This document shows positions 1 to 8,201 of a stretch of 64,000 nt of DNA, one piece after another. The position numbers and the translations under genes were made by a program. The notes under the pieces were generated by a model. It was not told where the DNA came from and made no database searches. It saw only the letters and a program-made list of their open reading frames with translations. Every line of letters starts with the position of its first letter. Position 1 is the stretch's first letter. The stretch lies in contig QFQX01000022.1 in NCBI GenBank assembly GCA_003248775.1, forward strand, positions 1-64,000, read 5' to 3'. The stretch comes from Shinella sp. Its GTDB lineage: Bacteria; Pseudomonadota; Alphaproteobacteria; Rhizobiales; Rhizobiaceae.

Positions 1-1860
1 GATGATGACCGGAACCTTGGTCACCGAATGCTCGCGGACCTTGTAGTTGATCTTCTCGTTGCGGAAGTCGGTCTCGACCTGGAGACCGGCATCGCGCAGC
101 GCATCCGCCACTTCCTGTCCGTAGCCGTCGGCTTCCGAGGTGATGGTCGCAACCACAACCTGGGTCGGCGCGAACCACAGCGGCATGTGACCGGCGAAGT
201 TCTCGATCAGGATGCCGAGGAATCGTTCCATGGAACCGCAGATCGCCCGGTGGATCATCACCGGCTGCTTCTTTTCGGAATTCTGATCGATGTAGAAGGC
301 CCCGAAGCGCTCCGGCAGGTTGAAATCGACCTGCGTGGTGCCGCACTGCCAGTCACGGCCGATGGCATCCTTCAGGGTATATTCGAACTTCGGACCGTAG
401 AAAGCGCCCTCGCCCGGCAGAATGCCGGTCTTGATGCGTCCGCCGGACTGTTCCTCGATGGTCTTCAGCACGTCCATCATCACCGTTTCGGCGCGATCCC
501 AGAGTTCGTCGGAACCGACGCGCTTCTCCGGACGGGTCGAAAGCTTGACCACCACTTCCTTGAACCCGAAGTCTTCATAGACAGACAGGATCAGGTCGTT
601 GATGCGCAGGCATTCGGCCGCCATCTGCTCTTCGGTGCAGAAGACATGTGCATCGTCCTGCGTGAAGCCACGAACACGCATAAGGCCGTGCAGCGCGCCG
701 GATGCTTCGTAGCGATGAACGAGACCGAATTCGGCGAGACGCACGGGCATGTCGCGATAGGATTTCAGGCCATGCTTGAAGATCTGCACGTGTCCCGGGC
801 AGTTCATCGGCTTCAGTGCGAAGACGCGCTGGTCGGCTTCCTCATCGTCGGGATGGGTGAAGGCATGCGCGGACTTCACCGCGAACATGTTCTCCTGATA
901 CCAGCCCCAGTGACCGGAAGTTTCCCAGAGCGATTTGTCGAGCACCTGCGGCGCGTTGACTTCCTGATAGGCGCCGGACAGCCGGCGACGCATGTAGGCC
1001 GTCAGGGTCTGGAACATGCGCCAGCCCTTGCCGTGCCAGAACACAACGCCCGGACCTTCTTCCTGAAAATGGAAGAGGTCCATTTCACGGCCGATCTTGC
1101 GGTGGTCGCGCTTTTCGGCTTCCGCCAGAACGTGCAGGTAGTTGTCCAGCTGTTCCTGCTCGGCCCAGGCCGTGCCGTAGATACGGGTCAGCATCGGCCG
1201 AGTGGAATCGCCGCGCCAGTAAGCGCCCGCGACCTTCATCAGCTTGAAGGCGGTGCCGACCTGGCCGGTGGAGGCCATGTGCGGACCACGGCAAAGGTCG
1301 AACCAGTCGCCCTGCCTGTAGATCTTGAGGTCCTGCCCTTCCGGGATCGCGTCAACCAGCTCGACCTTGTAGGCCTCGCCCTTGTCGGCAAAAACGTCAC
1401 GAGCCTTATCGCGCGACCAGACTTCCTTGGTAAAGACGGCGTTCTTCTGGATGATCTCCTTCATCTTCTTTTCGATCTTCGGCAGATCTTCGGGAGTGAA
1501 GGGCCAGTCTTCGCGGGTGTCCGGGTGGACGCGCTTGAAGTCGTAATAGAAACCGTTCTCGATCACCGGACCGATGGTGACCTGTGTGCCGGGCCAGAGG
1601 TCCTGCACGGCTTCGGCCATCACATGGGCGGCGTCGTGGCGAATGAGTTCCAGCGCACGCGGATCGGTGCGGGTGACGATTTCAATGGTACCGTCAACGA
1701 CAGGATCGGAGAGATCGCGCAGGGAGCCGTCGAGCGCAATGGCGACAGCCTTCTTGGCAAGCGACTTCGAAATCGACTCGGCGACATCGCGACCGGTCGT
1801 GCCGGCAGCGAAACTGCGGACGGAGCCATCGGGAAATGTGAGGAAAACAGATTCAGACAT
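1..1860 (-). CDS. thrS: Threonine--tRNA ligase (3' end beyond the window)
   Basis: Charges tRNA-Thr with threonine in the cytoplasm. The minus-strand frame is open from the ATG at 1858-1860 to the left edge, giving 620 residues; the family has about 640-660, so only the end of the anticodon-binding domain is missing. An N-terminal TGS domain (residues ~1-63) is followed by the editing-domain motif HDAAH (75-79), then the class II core with MNCPGH, whose Cys (about 354) is the family zinc ligand, and the motif 2 region RYEASGALHG. A Shine-Dalgarno-like GGAGAT precedes the ATG. It lies 117 bp downstream of yidD on the same strand, so it may be read from its own promoter in that gap. A long open frame on the opposite strand is a shadow of this gene. 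Confidence 0.97.
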   Translation of the reverse strand, partial: MSESVFLTFPDGSVRSFAAGTTGRDVAESISKSLAKKAVAIALDGSLRDLSDPVVDGTIEIVTRTDPRALELIRHDAAHVMAEAVQDLWPGTQVTIGPVIENGFYYDFKRVHPDTREDWPFTPEDLPKIEKKMKEIIQKNAVFTKEVWSRDKARDVFADKGEAYKVELVDAIPEGQDLKIYRQGDWFDLCRGPHMASTGQVGTAFKLMKVAGAYWRGDSTRPMLTRIYGTAWAEQEQLDNYLHVLAEAEKRDHRKIGREMDLFHFQEEGPGVVFWHGKGWRMFQTLTAYMRRRLSGAYQEVNAPQVLDKSLWETSGHWGWYQENMFAVKSAHAFTHPDDEEADQRVFALKPMNCPGHVQIFKHGLKSYRDMPVRLAEFGLVHRYEASGALHGLMRVRGFTQDDAHVFCTEEQMAAECLRINDLILSVYEDFGFKEVVVKLSTRPEKRVGSDELWDRAETVMMDVLKTIEEQSGGRIKTGILPGEGAFYGPKFEYTLKDAIGRDWQCGTTQVDFNLPERFGAFYIDQNSEKKQPVMIHRAICGSMERFLGILIENFAGHMPLWFAPTQVVVATITSEADGYGQEVADALRDAGLQVETDFRNEKINYKVREHSVTKVPVII

Positions 1861-1977
1861 GAATATCTCCTTATCCAGTCCCGCCAACGAATGCGGGTGG
1901 TGATTGAAAGCCGACCCAAACGGAGCGGCCTGTAACGCGGCGCGTATTAGTCCGAAACAGTGAAGAAGTAAAGGAAA

Positions 1978-2364
1978 TCAGGCGTTGCCGCCGATATCCC
2001 GCCGCTTGCGGCCAGCTCGCCAGTAGCGCCATGGCGCCCACCAGTTATAGGCCGTGTCGAGCACCTCCGGCACCGGGTCCACACCCCAGGTGCCGCCGGG
2101 TCCGCAGCGTCCGACGCGAAACAGGGTCAACCATCCACCTGCCCAGAGACCATGGCGGGCAATTGCCTCGTAACCGTATTCCGAGCAGGTCGGCATGTGG
2201 CGGCAAGAATTGCCGATGAAGCTGGAAAACGTCAGCTGGTAGAGCCTTATAAGCGCCATGCCGAAAAGCCGGTCAGGCGTCTTGCGGAAAGGACCGGCAT
2301 AATTTCGCCCGCGCCGAGCCTCCGCCCCGGGCCGATCATGGCCGCAACCCGGCTGGTCGCACAT
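1978..2364 (-). CDS. yidD: Membrane protein insertion efficiency factor YidD
   Basis: Small inner-membrane-associated protein thought to assist YidC-mediated insertion of membrane proteins. The 128 residues contain the family core, with RLYQLTFSSFIG followed by CRHMPTCSEYGYEAI and a GRCGPGG turn. Bacterial YidD is usually 70-85 residues, so this copy carries an N-terminal extension rich in Arg and Gly and a short charged tail. The extension may mean the true start is an internal Met (MALIRLYQL, near 2260). It sits 4 bp after the scaffold-like gene on the same strand, so the two are probably co-transcribed. In many bacteria yidD lies beside yidC, rnpA and rpmH; here it does not. Confidence 0.92.
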   Translation of the reverse strand: MCDQPGCGHDRPGAEARRGRNYAGPFRKTPDRLFGMALIRLYQLTFSSFIGNSCRHMPTCSEYGYEAIARHGLWAGGWLTLFRVGRCGPGGTWGVDPVPEVLDTAYNWWAPWRYWRAGRKRRDIGGNA

Positions 2365-2368
2365 CGGG

Positions 2369-2818
2369 TCAGCCGACCTTCGCGGTCGCGGCAGCGCCAG
2401 CTTCTATCTGGTCGATGCAGTCCACGACGGCCTCGAATGTGAGCATGGTGGAGGCATGGCGGGCCTTGTAGTCGCGCACCGGCTTCAGAAACCGCATGTC
2501 CTCGAAGCGGCCGGACGGACCTTCGCCGCCATCCTTCAGCATGGCCAGCATATCGTCGCGAGCGGCGCGAACCTCCCCGGCAGTCGCTCCCACGACATGG
2601 CGGGCCATGATCGAGGAAGACGCCTGACCGAGCGCGCAGGCTTTCACCTCATGGGAAAAGTCGGTCACGACATCTCCGTCCATCTTGAGATAGACTTTGA
2701 CGCGGGAGCCGCAGAGCTTCGAGTGTTTCTCGGAGACCGCATCGGCATCGTCCAGTCGACCGGTACGGACGATGTTTCCCGCGAAATCGAGAATCTTGGA
2801 ATTATATATGTCGTCCAT
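2369..2818 (-). CDS. Iron-sulfur cluster scaffold-like protein (SufU/IscU/NifU N-terminal family)
   Basis: 149 residues resembling the IscU/SufU scaffold fold on which Fe-S clusters are built before transfer to apoproteins. Visible family features are the Cys in KLCGSRV (C36), the Cys in the KACALGQASSSIMA motif (C61), and the following helix. The third cluster Cys, which in IscU/SufU lies near residue 105-128, is replaced: the sequence there reads KARHAST. The Asp that usually follows the first CG is Ser. It may therefore bind a cluster or zinc differently, or act in another way. Co-transcribed with yidD just downstream. The family assignment is firm; the role as a true scaffold is not. Confidence 0.85.
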   Translation of the reverse strand: MDDIYNSKILDFAGNIVRTGRLDDADAVSEKHSKLCGSRVKVYLKMDGDVVTDFSHEVKACALGQASSSIMARHVVGATAGEVRAARDDMLAMLKDGGEGPSGRFEDMRFLKPVRDYKARHASTMLTFEAVVDCIDQIEAGAAATAKVG

Positions 2819-3090
2819 GGCGGGTCTTTATGGTCTCCTGAATCATTATACGATCAAGGCGGCGGGCGCGTTGTAGTCACTTTACGCGACACACTGTTGC
2901 GCCTGCGTTCCTTCACTCTGCGTCGAACGCCATTATATGAGACTTGAGAATTCGATCCAAACAAAACAAGGGCGACGCCGGTCCGTCGCTCAGGAATTGA
3001 AAGAACGGACTTGCCAAGATGAGCCGAGTTACGCATTTACAGGCGGAAAAAGCGAAACAGACGGTCCGTACCGCGAAGAACCGGGAGACC

Positions 3091-3702
3091 ATGGGCATGG
3101 ATGCCATCGTCAACAAGCTATCCTCCGAGAACGACCGCCCGAGCCGCGAAGAGGCTGAACAGGCTGTCCGTACGCTGTTGCGCTGGGCCGGCGACGACCC
3201 CAGCCGCGAAGGACTGCTGGACACCCCGAAGCGTGTGGTGAAGGCCTATCGCGAACTGTTTGCCGGCTACGATGCCGATATCGATGAAGTGCTCGGCACG
3301 ACCTTCGAAGAAGTCGCAGGCTACAACGATATCGTGCTGGTACGCGACATCCCGTTCTTCTCGCATTGCGAACACCACATGCTGCCGGTGATCGGCAAGG
3401 CGCATGTGGCCTATCTGCCGGACGGTCGTGTGCTCGGTCTTTCCAAGATCGCCCGTGTGGTTGAGGTGTTTGGCCGGCGCCTGCAGACGCAGGAAGCTAT
3501 GACGGCACAGATCGCCAATGCCATCGAGGAAACGCTGCGCCCGCAAGGTGTGGCCGTCTTCATCGAGGCCGAGCATATGTGCATGGCCATGCGTGGTGTC
3601 CAGAAGTCGGGTTCCACTACGCTGACGACCACCTTCACCGGTCGCTTCAAGGACAATGCCGCCGAGCAGGCCCGCTTCATGTCGATGGTGCGCGGCCGCT
3701 GA
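3091..3702 (+). CDS. folE: GTP cyclohydrolase I
   Basis: Converts GTP to dihydroneopterin triphosphate, the first step toward tetrahydrofolate and also toward queuosine precursors. From the chosen ATG it has 203 residues, normal for FolE. The zinc site is present: Cys and His in SHCEHHMLPVIGKAH (C93, H96 region) and the second Cys in HMCMAMRGVQ (C164). An in-frame upstream ATG at 3019 would add 24 residues, but GGGAG at 3083-3087 lies 3 bases before the ATG at 3091 and the family length favours it. hisI follows about 50 bp downstream on the same strand, so the two may share a transcript. Confidence 0.95.
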   Translation: MGMDAIVNKLSSENDRPSREEAEQAVRTLLRWAGDDPSREGLLDTPKRVVKAYRELFAGYDADIDEVLGTTFEEVAGYNDIVLVRDIPFFSHCEHHMLPVIGKAHVAYLPDGRVLGLSKIARVVEVFGRRLQTQEAMTAQIANAIEETLRPQGVAVFIEAEHMCMAMRGVQKSGSTTLTTTFTGRFKDNAAEQARFMSMVRGR

Positions 3703-3751
3703 GCGGCGCATCTCCATCGTCCCTTTCAGGCCTCCTTTTCAGGAATGCACC

Positions 3752-4219
3752 ATGACGACGATCGCCTTCGATTCGCCCCCTTCCGACAAGCACGCTCTTG
3801 AGGAAGACACCCGCTTTACGCCGAAGTTCGACGAGAAGGGTCTGCTGACGGCCGTCGTTACCGACGCCCGCGACGGCGAGCTCCTAATGGTCGCGCATAT
3901 GAATGCCGAGGCGCTCGCTCTGACGCTCGAAACGGGCATCGCGCATTATTACAGCCGCTCGCGCGGGAAAATCTGGAAAAAGGGCGAAAGTTCCGGCAAT
4001 CTGCAAGGCGTAAGGGAAATCCGGACCGATTGCGACCAGGATGCCGTCTGGCTGAAGGTCGAGGTGGCTGGCCACGACGCAACCTGTCACACGGGGCGTC
4101 GATCCTGCTTTTATCGGAGTGTATCGCTCTCCGGCGATACGCCACGCCTCGACATCACCGACAATCACCGTCACTTCGATCCCGATGCCATTTATGGCGG
4201 ACCGGACAAGAAGGCCTGA
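3752..4219 (+). CDS. hisI: Phosphoribosyl-AMP cyclohydrolase
   Basis: Third step of histidine biosynthesis: opens the purine ring of PR-AMP to give ProFAR. This is the stand-alone HisI form of 155 residues with no fused HisE domain, as in other alphaproteobacteria. Metal-binding motifs are visible: RTDCDQDAVW (D93, C94, D95, D97 region) and the pair of Cys in TCHTGRRSCFYR (C112, C119). The open frame extends upstream, but ATG 3752 is the start that begins the conserved sequence. It lies outside any his operon here and next to folE; both enzymes open a purine ring using zinc chemistry. Confidence 0.96.
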   Translation: MTTIAFDSPPSDKHALEEDTRFTPKFDEKGLLTAVVTDARDGELLMVAHMNAEALALTLETGIAHYYSRSRGKIWKKGESSGNLQGVREIRTDCDQDAVWLKVEVAGHDATCHTGRRSCFYRSVSLSGDTPRLDITDNHRHFDPDAIYGGPDKKA

Positions 4220-4322
4220 CGGAGCATTTCTGGACACGCCCACTCCGCCGCGAAAGGATTTGGTAAGCATCCGGTGCGCTAATGATGCACTGGGAGTTGT
4301 TCAGCCGTGAGGAAGTGCGCAG

Positions 4323-5276
4323 ATGCTGAACTGGAGTATCAAGGGTAATGCGTCCGCACGGAATGCGGCAGCAGGAGGCACGACGGCAATAGCGCCGCCG
4401 CCTCTCGAACCACAGAAACCGAAAAAGACCAAGATCGCGCTCGCCCTTGGCGGCGGAGCGGCGCGCGGCTGGGCGCATATCGGCGTTCTTCGGGCACTCG
4501 ACGAGGCGGAAATCGAAGTCGGCATGATCGCCGGCACTTCGATCGGCGCTCTCGTCGGCGGCTGTTATCTTGCCGGAAAGCTCGATGAGCTCGAAGCCTT
4601 TGCCCGCTCCCTGACCATGCGCCGGATCGCATCTCTTCTCGATCTAACCATCGGCGGTGGTGGCCTGCTTGGCGGCATGCGCCTGACCAAGAGAATGCAG
4701 GAGCATCTGCAGGGCCTCATGATCGAGGACCTGCCGAAACCTTTCGTTGCTGTCGCTGCCGAACTCAAGAGCGGCCACGAGGTATGGATCGAAAGTGGCC
4801 ACCTCATCACGGCATTGCGCGCATCCTATGCGCTTCCGGGCATCTTCGAACCCGTGAACTGCAACAATCGCACACTGATCGACGGGGCGCTGGTCAATCC
4901 CGTGCCGGTATCCGTCTGCCGCGCCCATGAACAGCCGCTGGTGGTCGCGGCCAACCTGCACTACGATCTCTTCGGCCGTTCAGCAGTCGTCAAACACAGG
5001 GCCGGCGAACTCACGGATGTTTCCGACGCACCTCCAAAGGATCGCAACAGGCTCGGTCTCACCGGAGTGATGGTGCAGGCCTTCAACATCATTCAGGACC
5101 GCATTTCGCGCGCAAGACTCGCTGGCGATCCGCCGGATCTCGCACTCCATCCGCGGCTCAACGATATCGGGCTTTCCGAATTCCATCGCGCCGGAGAAGC
5201 AATCGAGCGCGGCTTCGAGGAAACGAAAGCGCGCATCAACGATCTAAAGCGGCTGCAGGAAACCTTCACCCGCTGA
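4323..5276 (+). CDS. Patatin-like phospholipase (RssA-type)
   Basis: Predicted serine acyl hydrolase with a Ser-Asp dyad. All three family signatures are present: oxyanion loop GGGAARGW (residues 43-50), nucleophile elbow GTSIG (Ser about 73), and the Asp in LIDGALVNP (about 187). There is no signal peptide, so it is probably cytosolic or peripherally membrane-bound. A proline-rich N-terminal ~35 residues precedes the domain. 317 residues matches bacterial single-domain patatins such as RssA. GAGG about 10 bases upstream of the ATG supports the start. The natural lipid substrate cannot be read from sequence. Confidence 0.9.
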   Translation: MLNWSIKGNASARNAAAGGTTAIAPPPLEPQKPKKTKIALALGGGAARGWAHIGVLRALDEAEIEVGMIAGTSIGALVGGCYLAGKLDELEAFARSLTMRRIASLLDLTIGGGGLLGGMRLTKRMQEHLQGLMIEDLPKPFVAVAAELKSGHEVWIESGHLITALRASYALPGIFEPVNCNNRTLIDGALVNPVPVSVCRAHEQPLVVAANLHYDLFGRSAVVKHRAGELTDVSDAPPKDRNRLGLTGVMVQAFNIIQDRISRARLAGDPPDLALHPRLNDIGLSEFHRAGEAIERGFEETKARINDLKRLQETFTR

Positions 5277-5330
5277 TGGCATGACATGCCGGCCGGAGAT
5301 TGCTCCGGCCGAACATTTCCAACAGGTCGC

Positions 5331-5765
5331 TCAGCCCGCGATATAAGCCTTGATCTGCTCGGCTTCGAGTTCGACCTCGCGAATGCGCGACTTCACGACG
5401 TCGCCGATCGAAATGATGCCACAGAGCCTGCCCTGCTCCTCGACAGGCACGTGGCGAAAGCGGCGGCTGGACATCATTTCCATCAACTCGTTGACGGTGG
5501 TGTCCTCACGGCAGCGATGGACGTTCGACGTCATCACTGCAGAAACCGGCTTGTCGAGCGCAGCGCCTGCCGACTGACCGATGGCGCGTACGACATCGCG
5601 CTCGGTAAAGATGCCGACAATGCGGTTCTCCATACCGACAACCACAACGGCACCGATCCTGTTTTCTTCAAGTACGCGGGTTGCTTCGGCCAGTGTCACA
5701 TTGGGACCAACGGTGACAACGTTACGCCCCTTCACCTCGAGTATGCTCCTGACGGATACAGACAT
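5331..5765 (-). CDS. Tandem CBS-domain protein
   Basis: 144 residues made almost entirely of a pair of CBS motifs (a Bateman module), which usually bind adenosyl nucleotides and report energy or metabolite state. The first repeat contains VVVVGMENRIVGIFTERDVVR and the second HVPVEEQGRLCGIISIGDVVK. A strong GGAGGAG just before the ATG at 5765 fixes the start; the frame is open for another 33 codons upstream, but those look like shadow sequence. It lies 117 bp downstream of the rhomboid gene on the same strand. No partner domain is fused, so its effector is unknown. Confidence 0.9.
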   Translation of the reverse strand: MSVSVRSILEVKGRNVVTVGPNVTLAEATRVLEENRIGAVVVVGMENRIVGIFTERDVVRAIGQSAGAALDKPVSAVMTSNVHRCREDTTVNELMEMMSSRRFRHVPVEEQGRLCGIISIGDVVKSRIREVELEAEQIKAYIAG

Positions 5766-5882
5766 ATTCTCCTCCTTGGCAGTCGTTAGACCCTTATCGA
5801 ACGCCGCAACCTCCATGCGGTTTCCGATTGGGGAAATGGTGCCTGTTATCCAAGGAGATTGCAATACGCGCCGGAATCCGGC

Positions 5883-6638
5883 TCAGGAGCGCCTGCGTGA
5901 ATCGCGGACCGGATCGAACAGCCCGAAACAGAGAAAGCCGAGCAGAAAGCCGCCGATATGCGCGTCCCACGCGATTGCGGCACCGACATCTCCGAAAAGC
6001 GGGATGCCGAAGGCAACAACGATGTTGCCGACGAACCAGACGAGGATGAAAACCCGAACCGTCTTCTGCTGCAAGGATTCGAGAATCGATAACCGGGGTG
6101 GATGATAGCCGAAGAACGAAGCCGCCTGTCTTGCCCGTCCGCCGAAGGCGAATCGGCAGGCTGCGCCCATGAAGGCCGAAACAGCGCCGGACGCGCCGAT
6201 CAGTATTGTCGGTTGCCCCCAGTTGACGGCGGCATGCAGCGCCGCCCCCGCAGCCGACGAGATCGCCCACAGCAACAGGAAACGTGCAAGCCCGATCCTG
6301 CGAAGGACAGGCGTACCGAATGCCGCGAGCCACAGACCGTTGAAAGCCAGATGTTCCAGGCTGCCATGCAGCAGGGAATAGGTGACGGGCGTCCAGAGCC
6401 ATTCATAACCCTGCCCGGCCAGCGGATAGGCATAGCGGATCGGCGAAAACCCGAATTCGATCGTCATCCAGTTCGCCATTTCCGGCGACAGCATTACCGT
6501 CTGGACGAAGTAAATCACCGCAAGCAGCGCCAATGAGAGAAGAATTCCCGCCGGCAGATTGAAAACGGGCTCCCTGCGCGGTTTTTCATCCTCCGGCAGG
6601 ATACGCTCATCTGCGGACTGGGGCGTCTGTTCGTCCAT
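5883..6638 (-). CDS. Rhomboid family intramembrane serine protease
   Basis: Polytopic membrane protein that would cleave substrates inside the lipid bilayer. The catalytic dyad is visible: Ser150 in LIGASGAVS and His227 in DAHIGGFLLG. The HGSLEHLAFN loop (91-100) matches the family's conserved His/Asn region. At least six hydrophobic segments lie between residues 28 and 242. The N-terminal ~25 residues are charged and probably cytosolic. 251 residues is normal for the alphaproteobacterial group. A factor-independent terminator in the same orientation lies about 75-100 bp upstream, so its leader may be attenuated or follow an independent RNA. Confidence 0.93.
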   Translation of the reverse strand: MDEQTPQSADERILPEDEKPRREPVFNLPAGILLSLALLAVIYFVQTVMLSPEMANWMTIEFGFSPIRYAYPLAGQGYEWLWTPVTYSLLHGSLEHLAFNGLWLAAFGTPVLRRIGLARFLLLWAISSAAGAALHAAVNWGQPTILIGASGAVSAFMGAACRFAFGGRARQAASFFGYHPPRLSILESLQQKTVRVFILVWFVGNIVVAFGIPLFGDVGAAIAWDAHIGGFLLGFLCFGLFDPVRDSRRRS

Positions 6639-6708
6639 CGGGTCTTACCTCTGCAAGCCGGCGAACTTTTCATCCACCGCATATGCGAGCCATAGCGCAG
6701 CGCGCGGA

Positions 6709-6743
6709 CAAAAAAAAGCCGTCCGGCCGGAGCCGAACGGCTT
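6709..6743 (-). terminator. Rho-independent terminator on the minus strand with no gene upstream
   Basis: Arms at 6716-6727 and 6732-6743 form a 12-base stem with one mismatch and a 4-base loop. On the minus strand the stem is followed by eight T (the A run at 6710-6717). No protein gene on the minus strand ends upstream of it, so it must terminate a non-coding transcript or attenuate the rhomboid gene that begins at 6638. Confidence 0.75.
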
Positions 6744-6800
6744 ATCGGGTCCCCCAGGGTTTAACCCCTACCCGACAGTTGGTGCTGAAGCAGATTGCTT
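6744..6800 (-). ncRNA. Putative small RNA or attenuator leader upstream of the rhomboid gene
   Basis: Minus-strand sequence leading into the terminator at 6709-6743. A second stem (TCGGGT at 6745-6750 pairing with ACCCGA at 6770-6775) encloses an inner GGGTTAAACCC hairpin, giving two adjacent stem-loops, the second followed by a T-run. This is the usual architecture of a bacterial sRNA 3' end. The 5' end and promoter are not clear: no confident -35/-10 pair was found, so the right boundary given is arbitrary. No match to a named RNA family was recognised. Confidence 0.4.
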
Positions 6801-6981
6801 CGATACATTCTGGCAATGATTTGCCATAGCCCCGACAACCGCGCAACGAAAAGGAAGTATTAACCTTAACTTCGCGAGCCGCCCGCCAAATTCCAGCTGA
6901 AGCAACACCCACAAAGAACGTTATGTTAACAGCTTGCCGCTAAGCATTTTACCGTCGCGAAATATTTCACAATGTTCGTCC

Positions 6982-7593
6982 ATGTATTCTTTTCAGGCAA
7001 CGCAGAACAGCAACACGGCTCCCCCAGCACAGCAGCGCGCCTTCCAGCGCGTCGCGGTGAACCTGCAGGGACGCCTGATGCTTGCCAATTATGAAGAATA
7101 TGTCTGCAAGGTGATCGACATGTCGCCGGGCGACGTCAATTTCGCCTGCGCAGGACGTCCGCGCGCGAACGAGCGGGTCATCGCCTATATCGACCATCTC
7201 GGACGTATCGAAGGCACCGTTACCAAACTCACCGAGGACGGCTTCGTCATTTCCATCGTCGCGACCGGCCGCAAGCGCGAAAAGCTTGCGGCACAGCTGA
7301 CTTGGATCGCCAACAAGCATGAACTCGGCCTGCCCGAAGACCGTCGCCACGACCGACTGACGCCGCGGAACACCGCGGTCCAGCTCACCCTCGAGGATGG
7401 TCGGCGTTATCCCTGCCGCCTGATGGACCTGTCGCTTTCGGGCGCCGCTGTCGATATCGACGTCCGCCCGCCGATTGGCACCGCGGTTCAGCTCGGCAAC
7501 ATGCGCGGTCGCATCGTGCGTCATTTCCTCGAGGGCGTCGCCATCGAGTTTCTTTCGCTGCAATCGCGCGAAGCCCTCACCGAATTCCTCTGA
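6982..7593 (+). CDS. Double PilZ-domain protein (cyclic-di-GMP receptor candidate)
   Basis: 203 residues forming two PilZ modules in tandem. The first (about 19-110) has RAFQR (R19, R23) as the RxxxR motif and DMSPGD (46-51) as a variant of DxSxxG with the Gly replaced. The second (about 121-200) has RRHDR (121-125) and a canonical DLSLSG (149-154). PilZ domains bind cyclic-di-GMP through these motifs and control motility, polysaccharide export or the cell cycle. There is no membrane segment and no catalytic domain. The first module's altered motif may weaken binding. ATG 6982 is preferred over upstream non-ATG options because the conserved region starts soon after it. Confidence 0.85.
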   Translation: MYSFQATQNSNTAPPAQQRAFQRVAVNLQGRLMLANYEEYVCKVIDMSPGDVNFACAGRPRANERVIAYIDHLGRIEGTVTKLTEDGFVISIVATGRKREKLAAQLTWIANKHELGLPEDRRHDRLTPRNTAVQLTLEDGRRYPCRLMDLSLSGAAVDIDVRPPIGTAVQLGNMRGRIVRHFLEGVAIEFLSLQSREALTEFL

Positions 7594-8201
7594 GCTGCAC
7601 GGCTCAACCGCGGACCACCACCAGCCGCCGCTTATCGTGGCTGACGCCCGCATGAGAGCGCCGCGCGTCCATTCGGACGCACAAAAACGCGTTGACGCCT
7701 CTAATCCACACAGCAGCCCAAAACCGTCTCCAGTTTTCAAACCGATAGGCCAACATTCACGCCGGCTTCAGGCGACTGCCCCCGTCATCACACTATTGTG
7801 AAAATTCTTTTGCCCGAATTTCACCGCATCGCCCTTCGCGCATACTTGTGCATCGATCCCAAAACCGGGGAACACTTGGCGTCGCAGATCCCGCACACTC
7901 CGTCACATCCTGGGGATCGAAAACCAACCTACGCCGCAAGCTGACCGGAAAAACGTTTTATCTTTTAATTTCACGTTGTTACACAAAAAACAACCCCTCG
8001 CCAAAAGTTGGCGCCGCCTGAACAAGGTAAAATTTTACGAAATTTTTCCGCGAATACGAATCGAACTTTATTTTGATTTTATACTTATTTTGTTCTATTT
8101 TTTCTCAAGTTTAATTCTATTAATCGTCGTATTTTACTTCCGCAATTTGCGAGAGTTCAAAACATATCTGTCATCTTGCTTCCATCACAGGGAGACAACA
8201 A
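7594..8201. other. 608-bp intergenic region; AT-rich distal half
   Basis: No credible gene was found. The first ~330 bp has ordinary composition. From about 7950 to 8180 the sequence becomes strikingly AT-rich, with long T and A tracts, a perfect 12-bp palindrome GTAAAATTTTAC at 8027-8038 and a short CGCCAA/TTGGCG hairpin near 8000-8014. This is the upstream region of the BTLCP protease gene and presumably holds its promoter. AT-rich promoters in rhizobia are typical targets of Ros/MucR-type zinc-finger silencers; that link is inference. Confidence 0.7.

Noticed and set aside
28..1935. Long open frame on the plus strand opposite thrS (635 codons)
   Set aside because: It is the reverse-strand shadow of thrS, which has all class II synthetase motifs; the plus-strand product has no recognisable domain.
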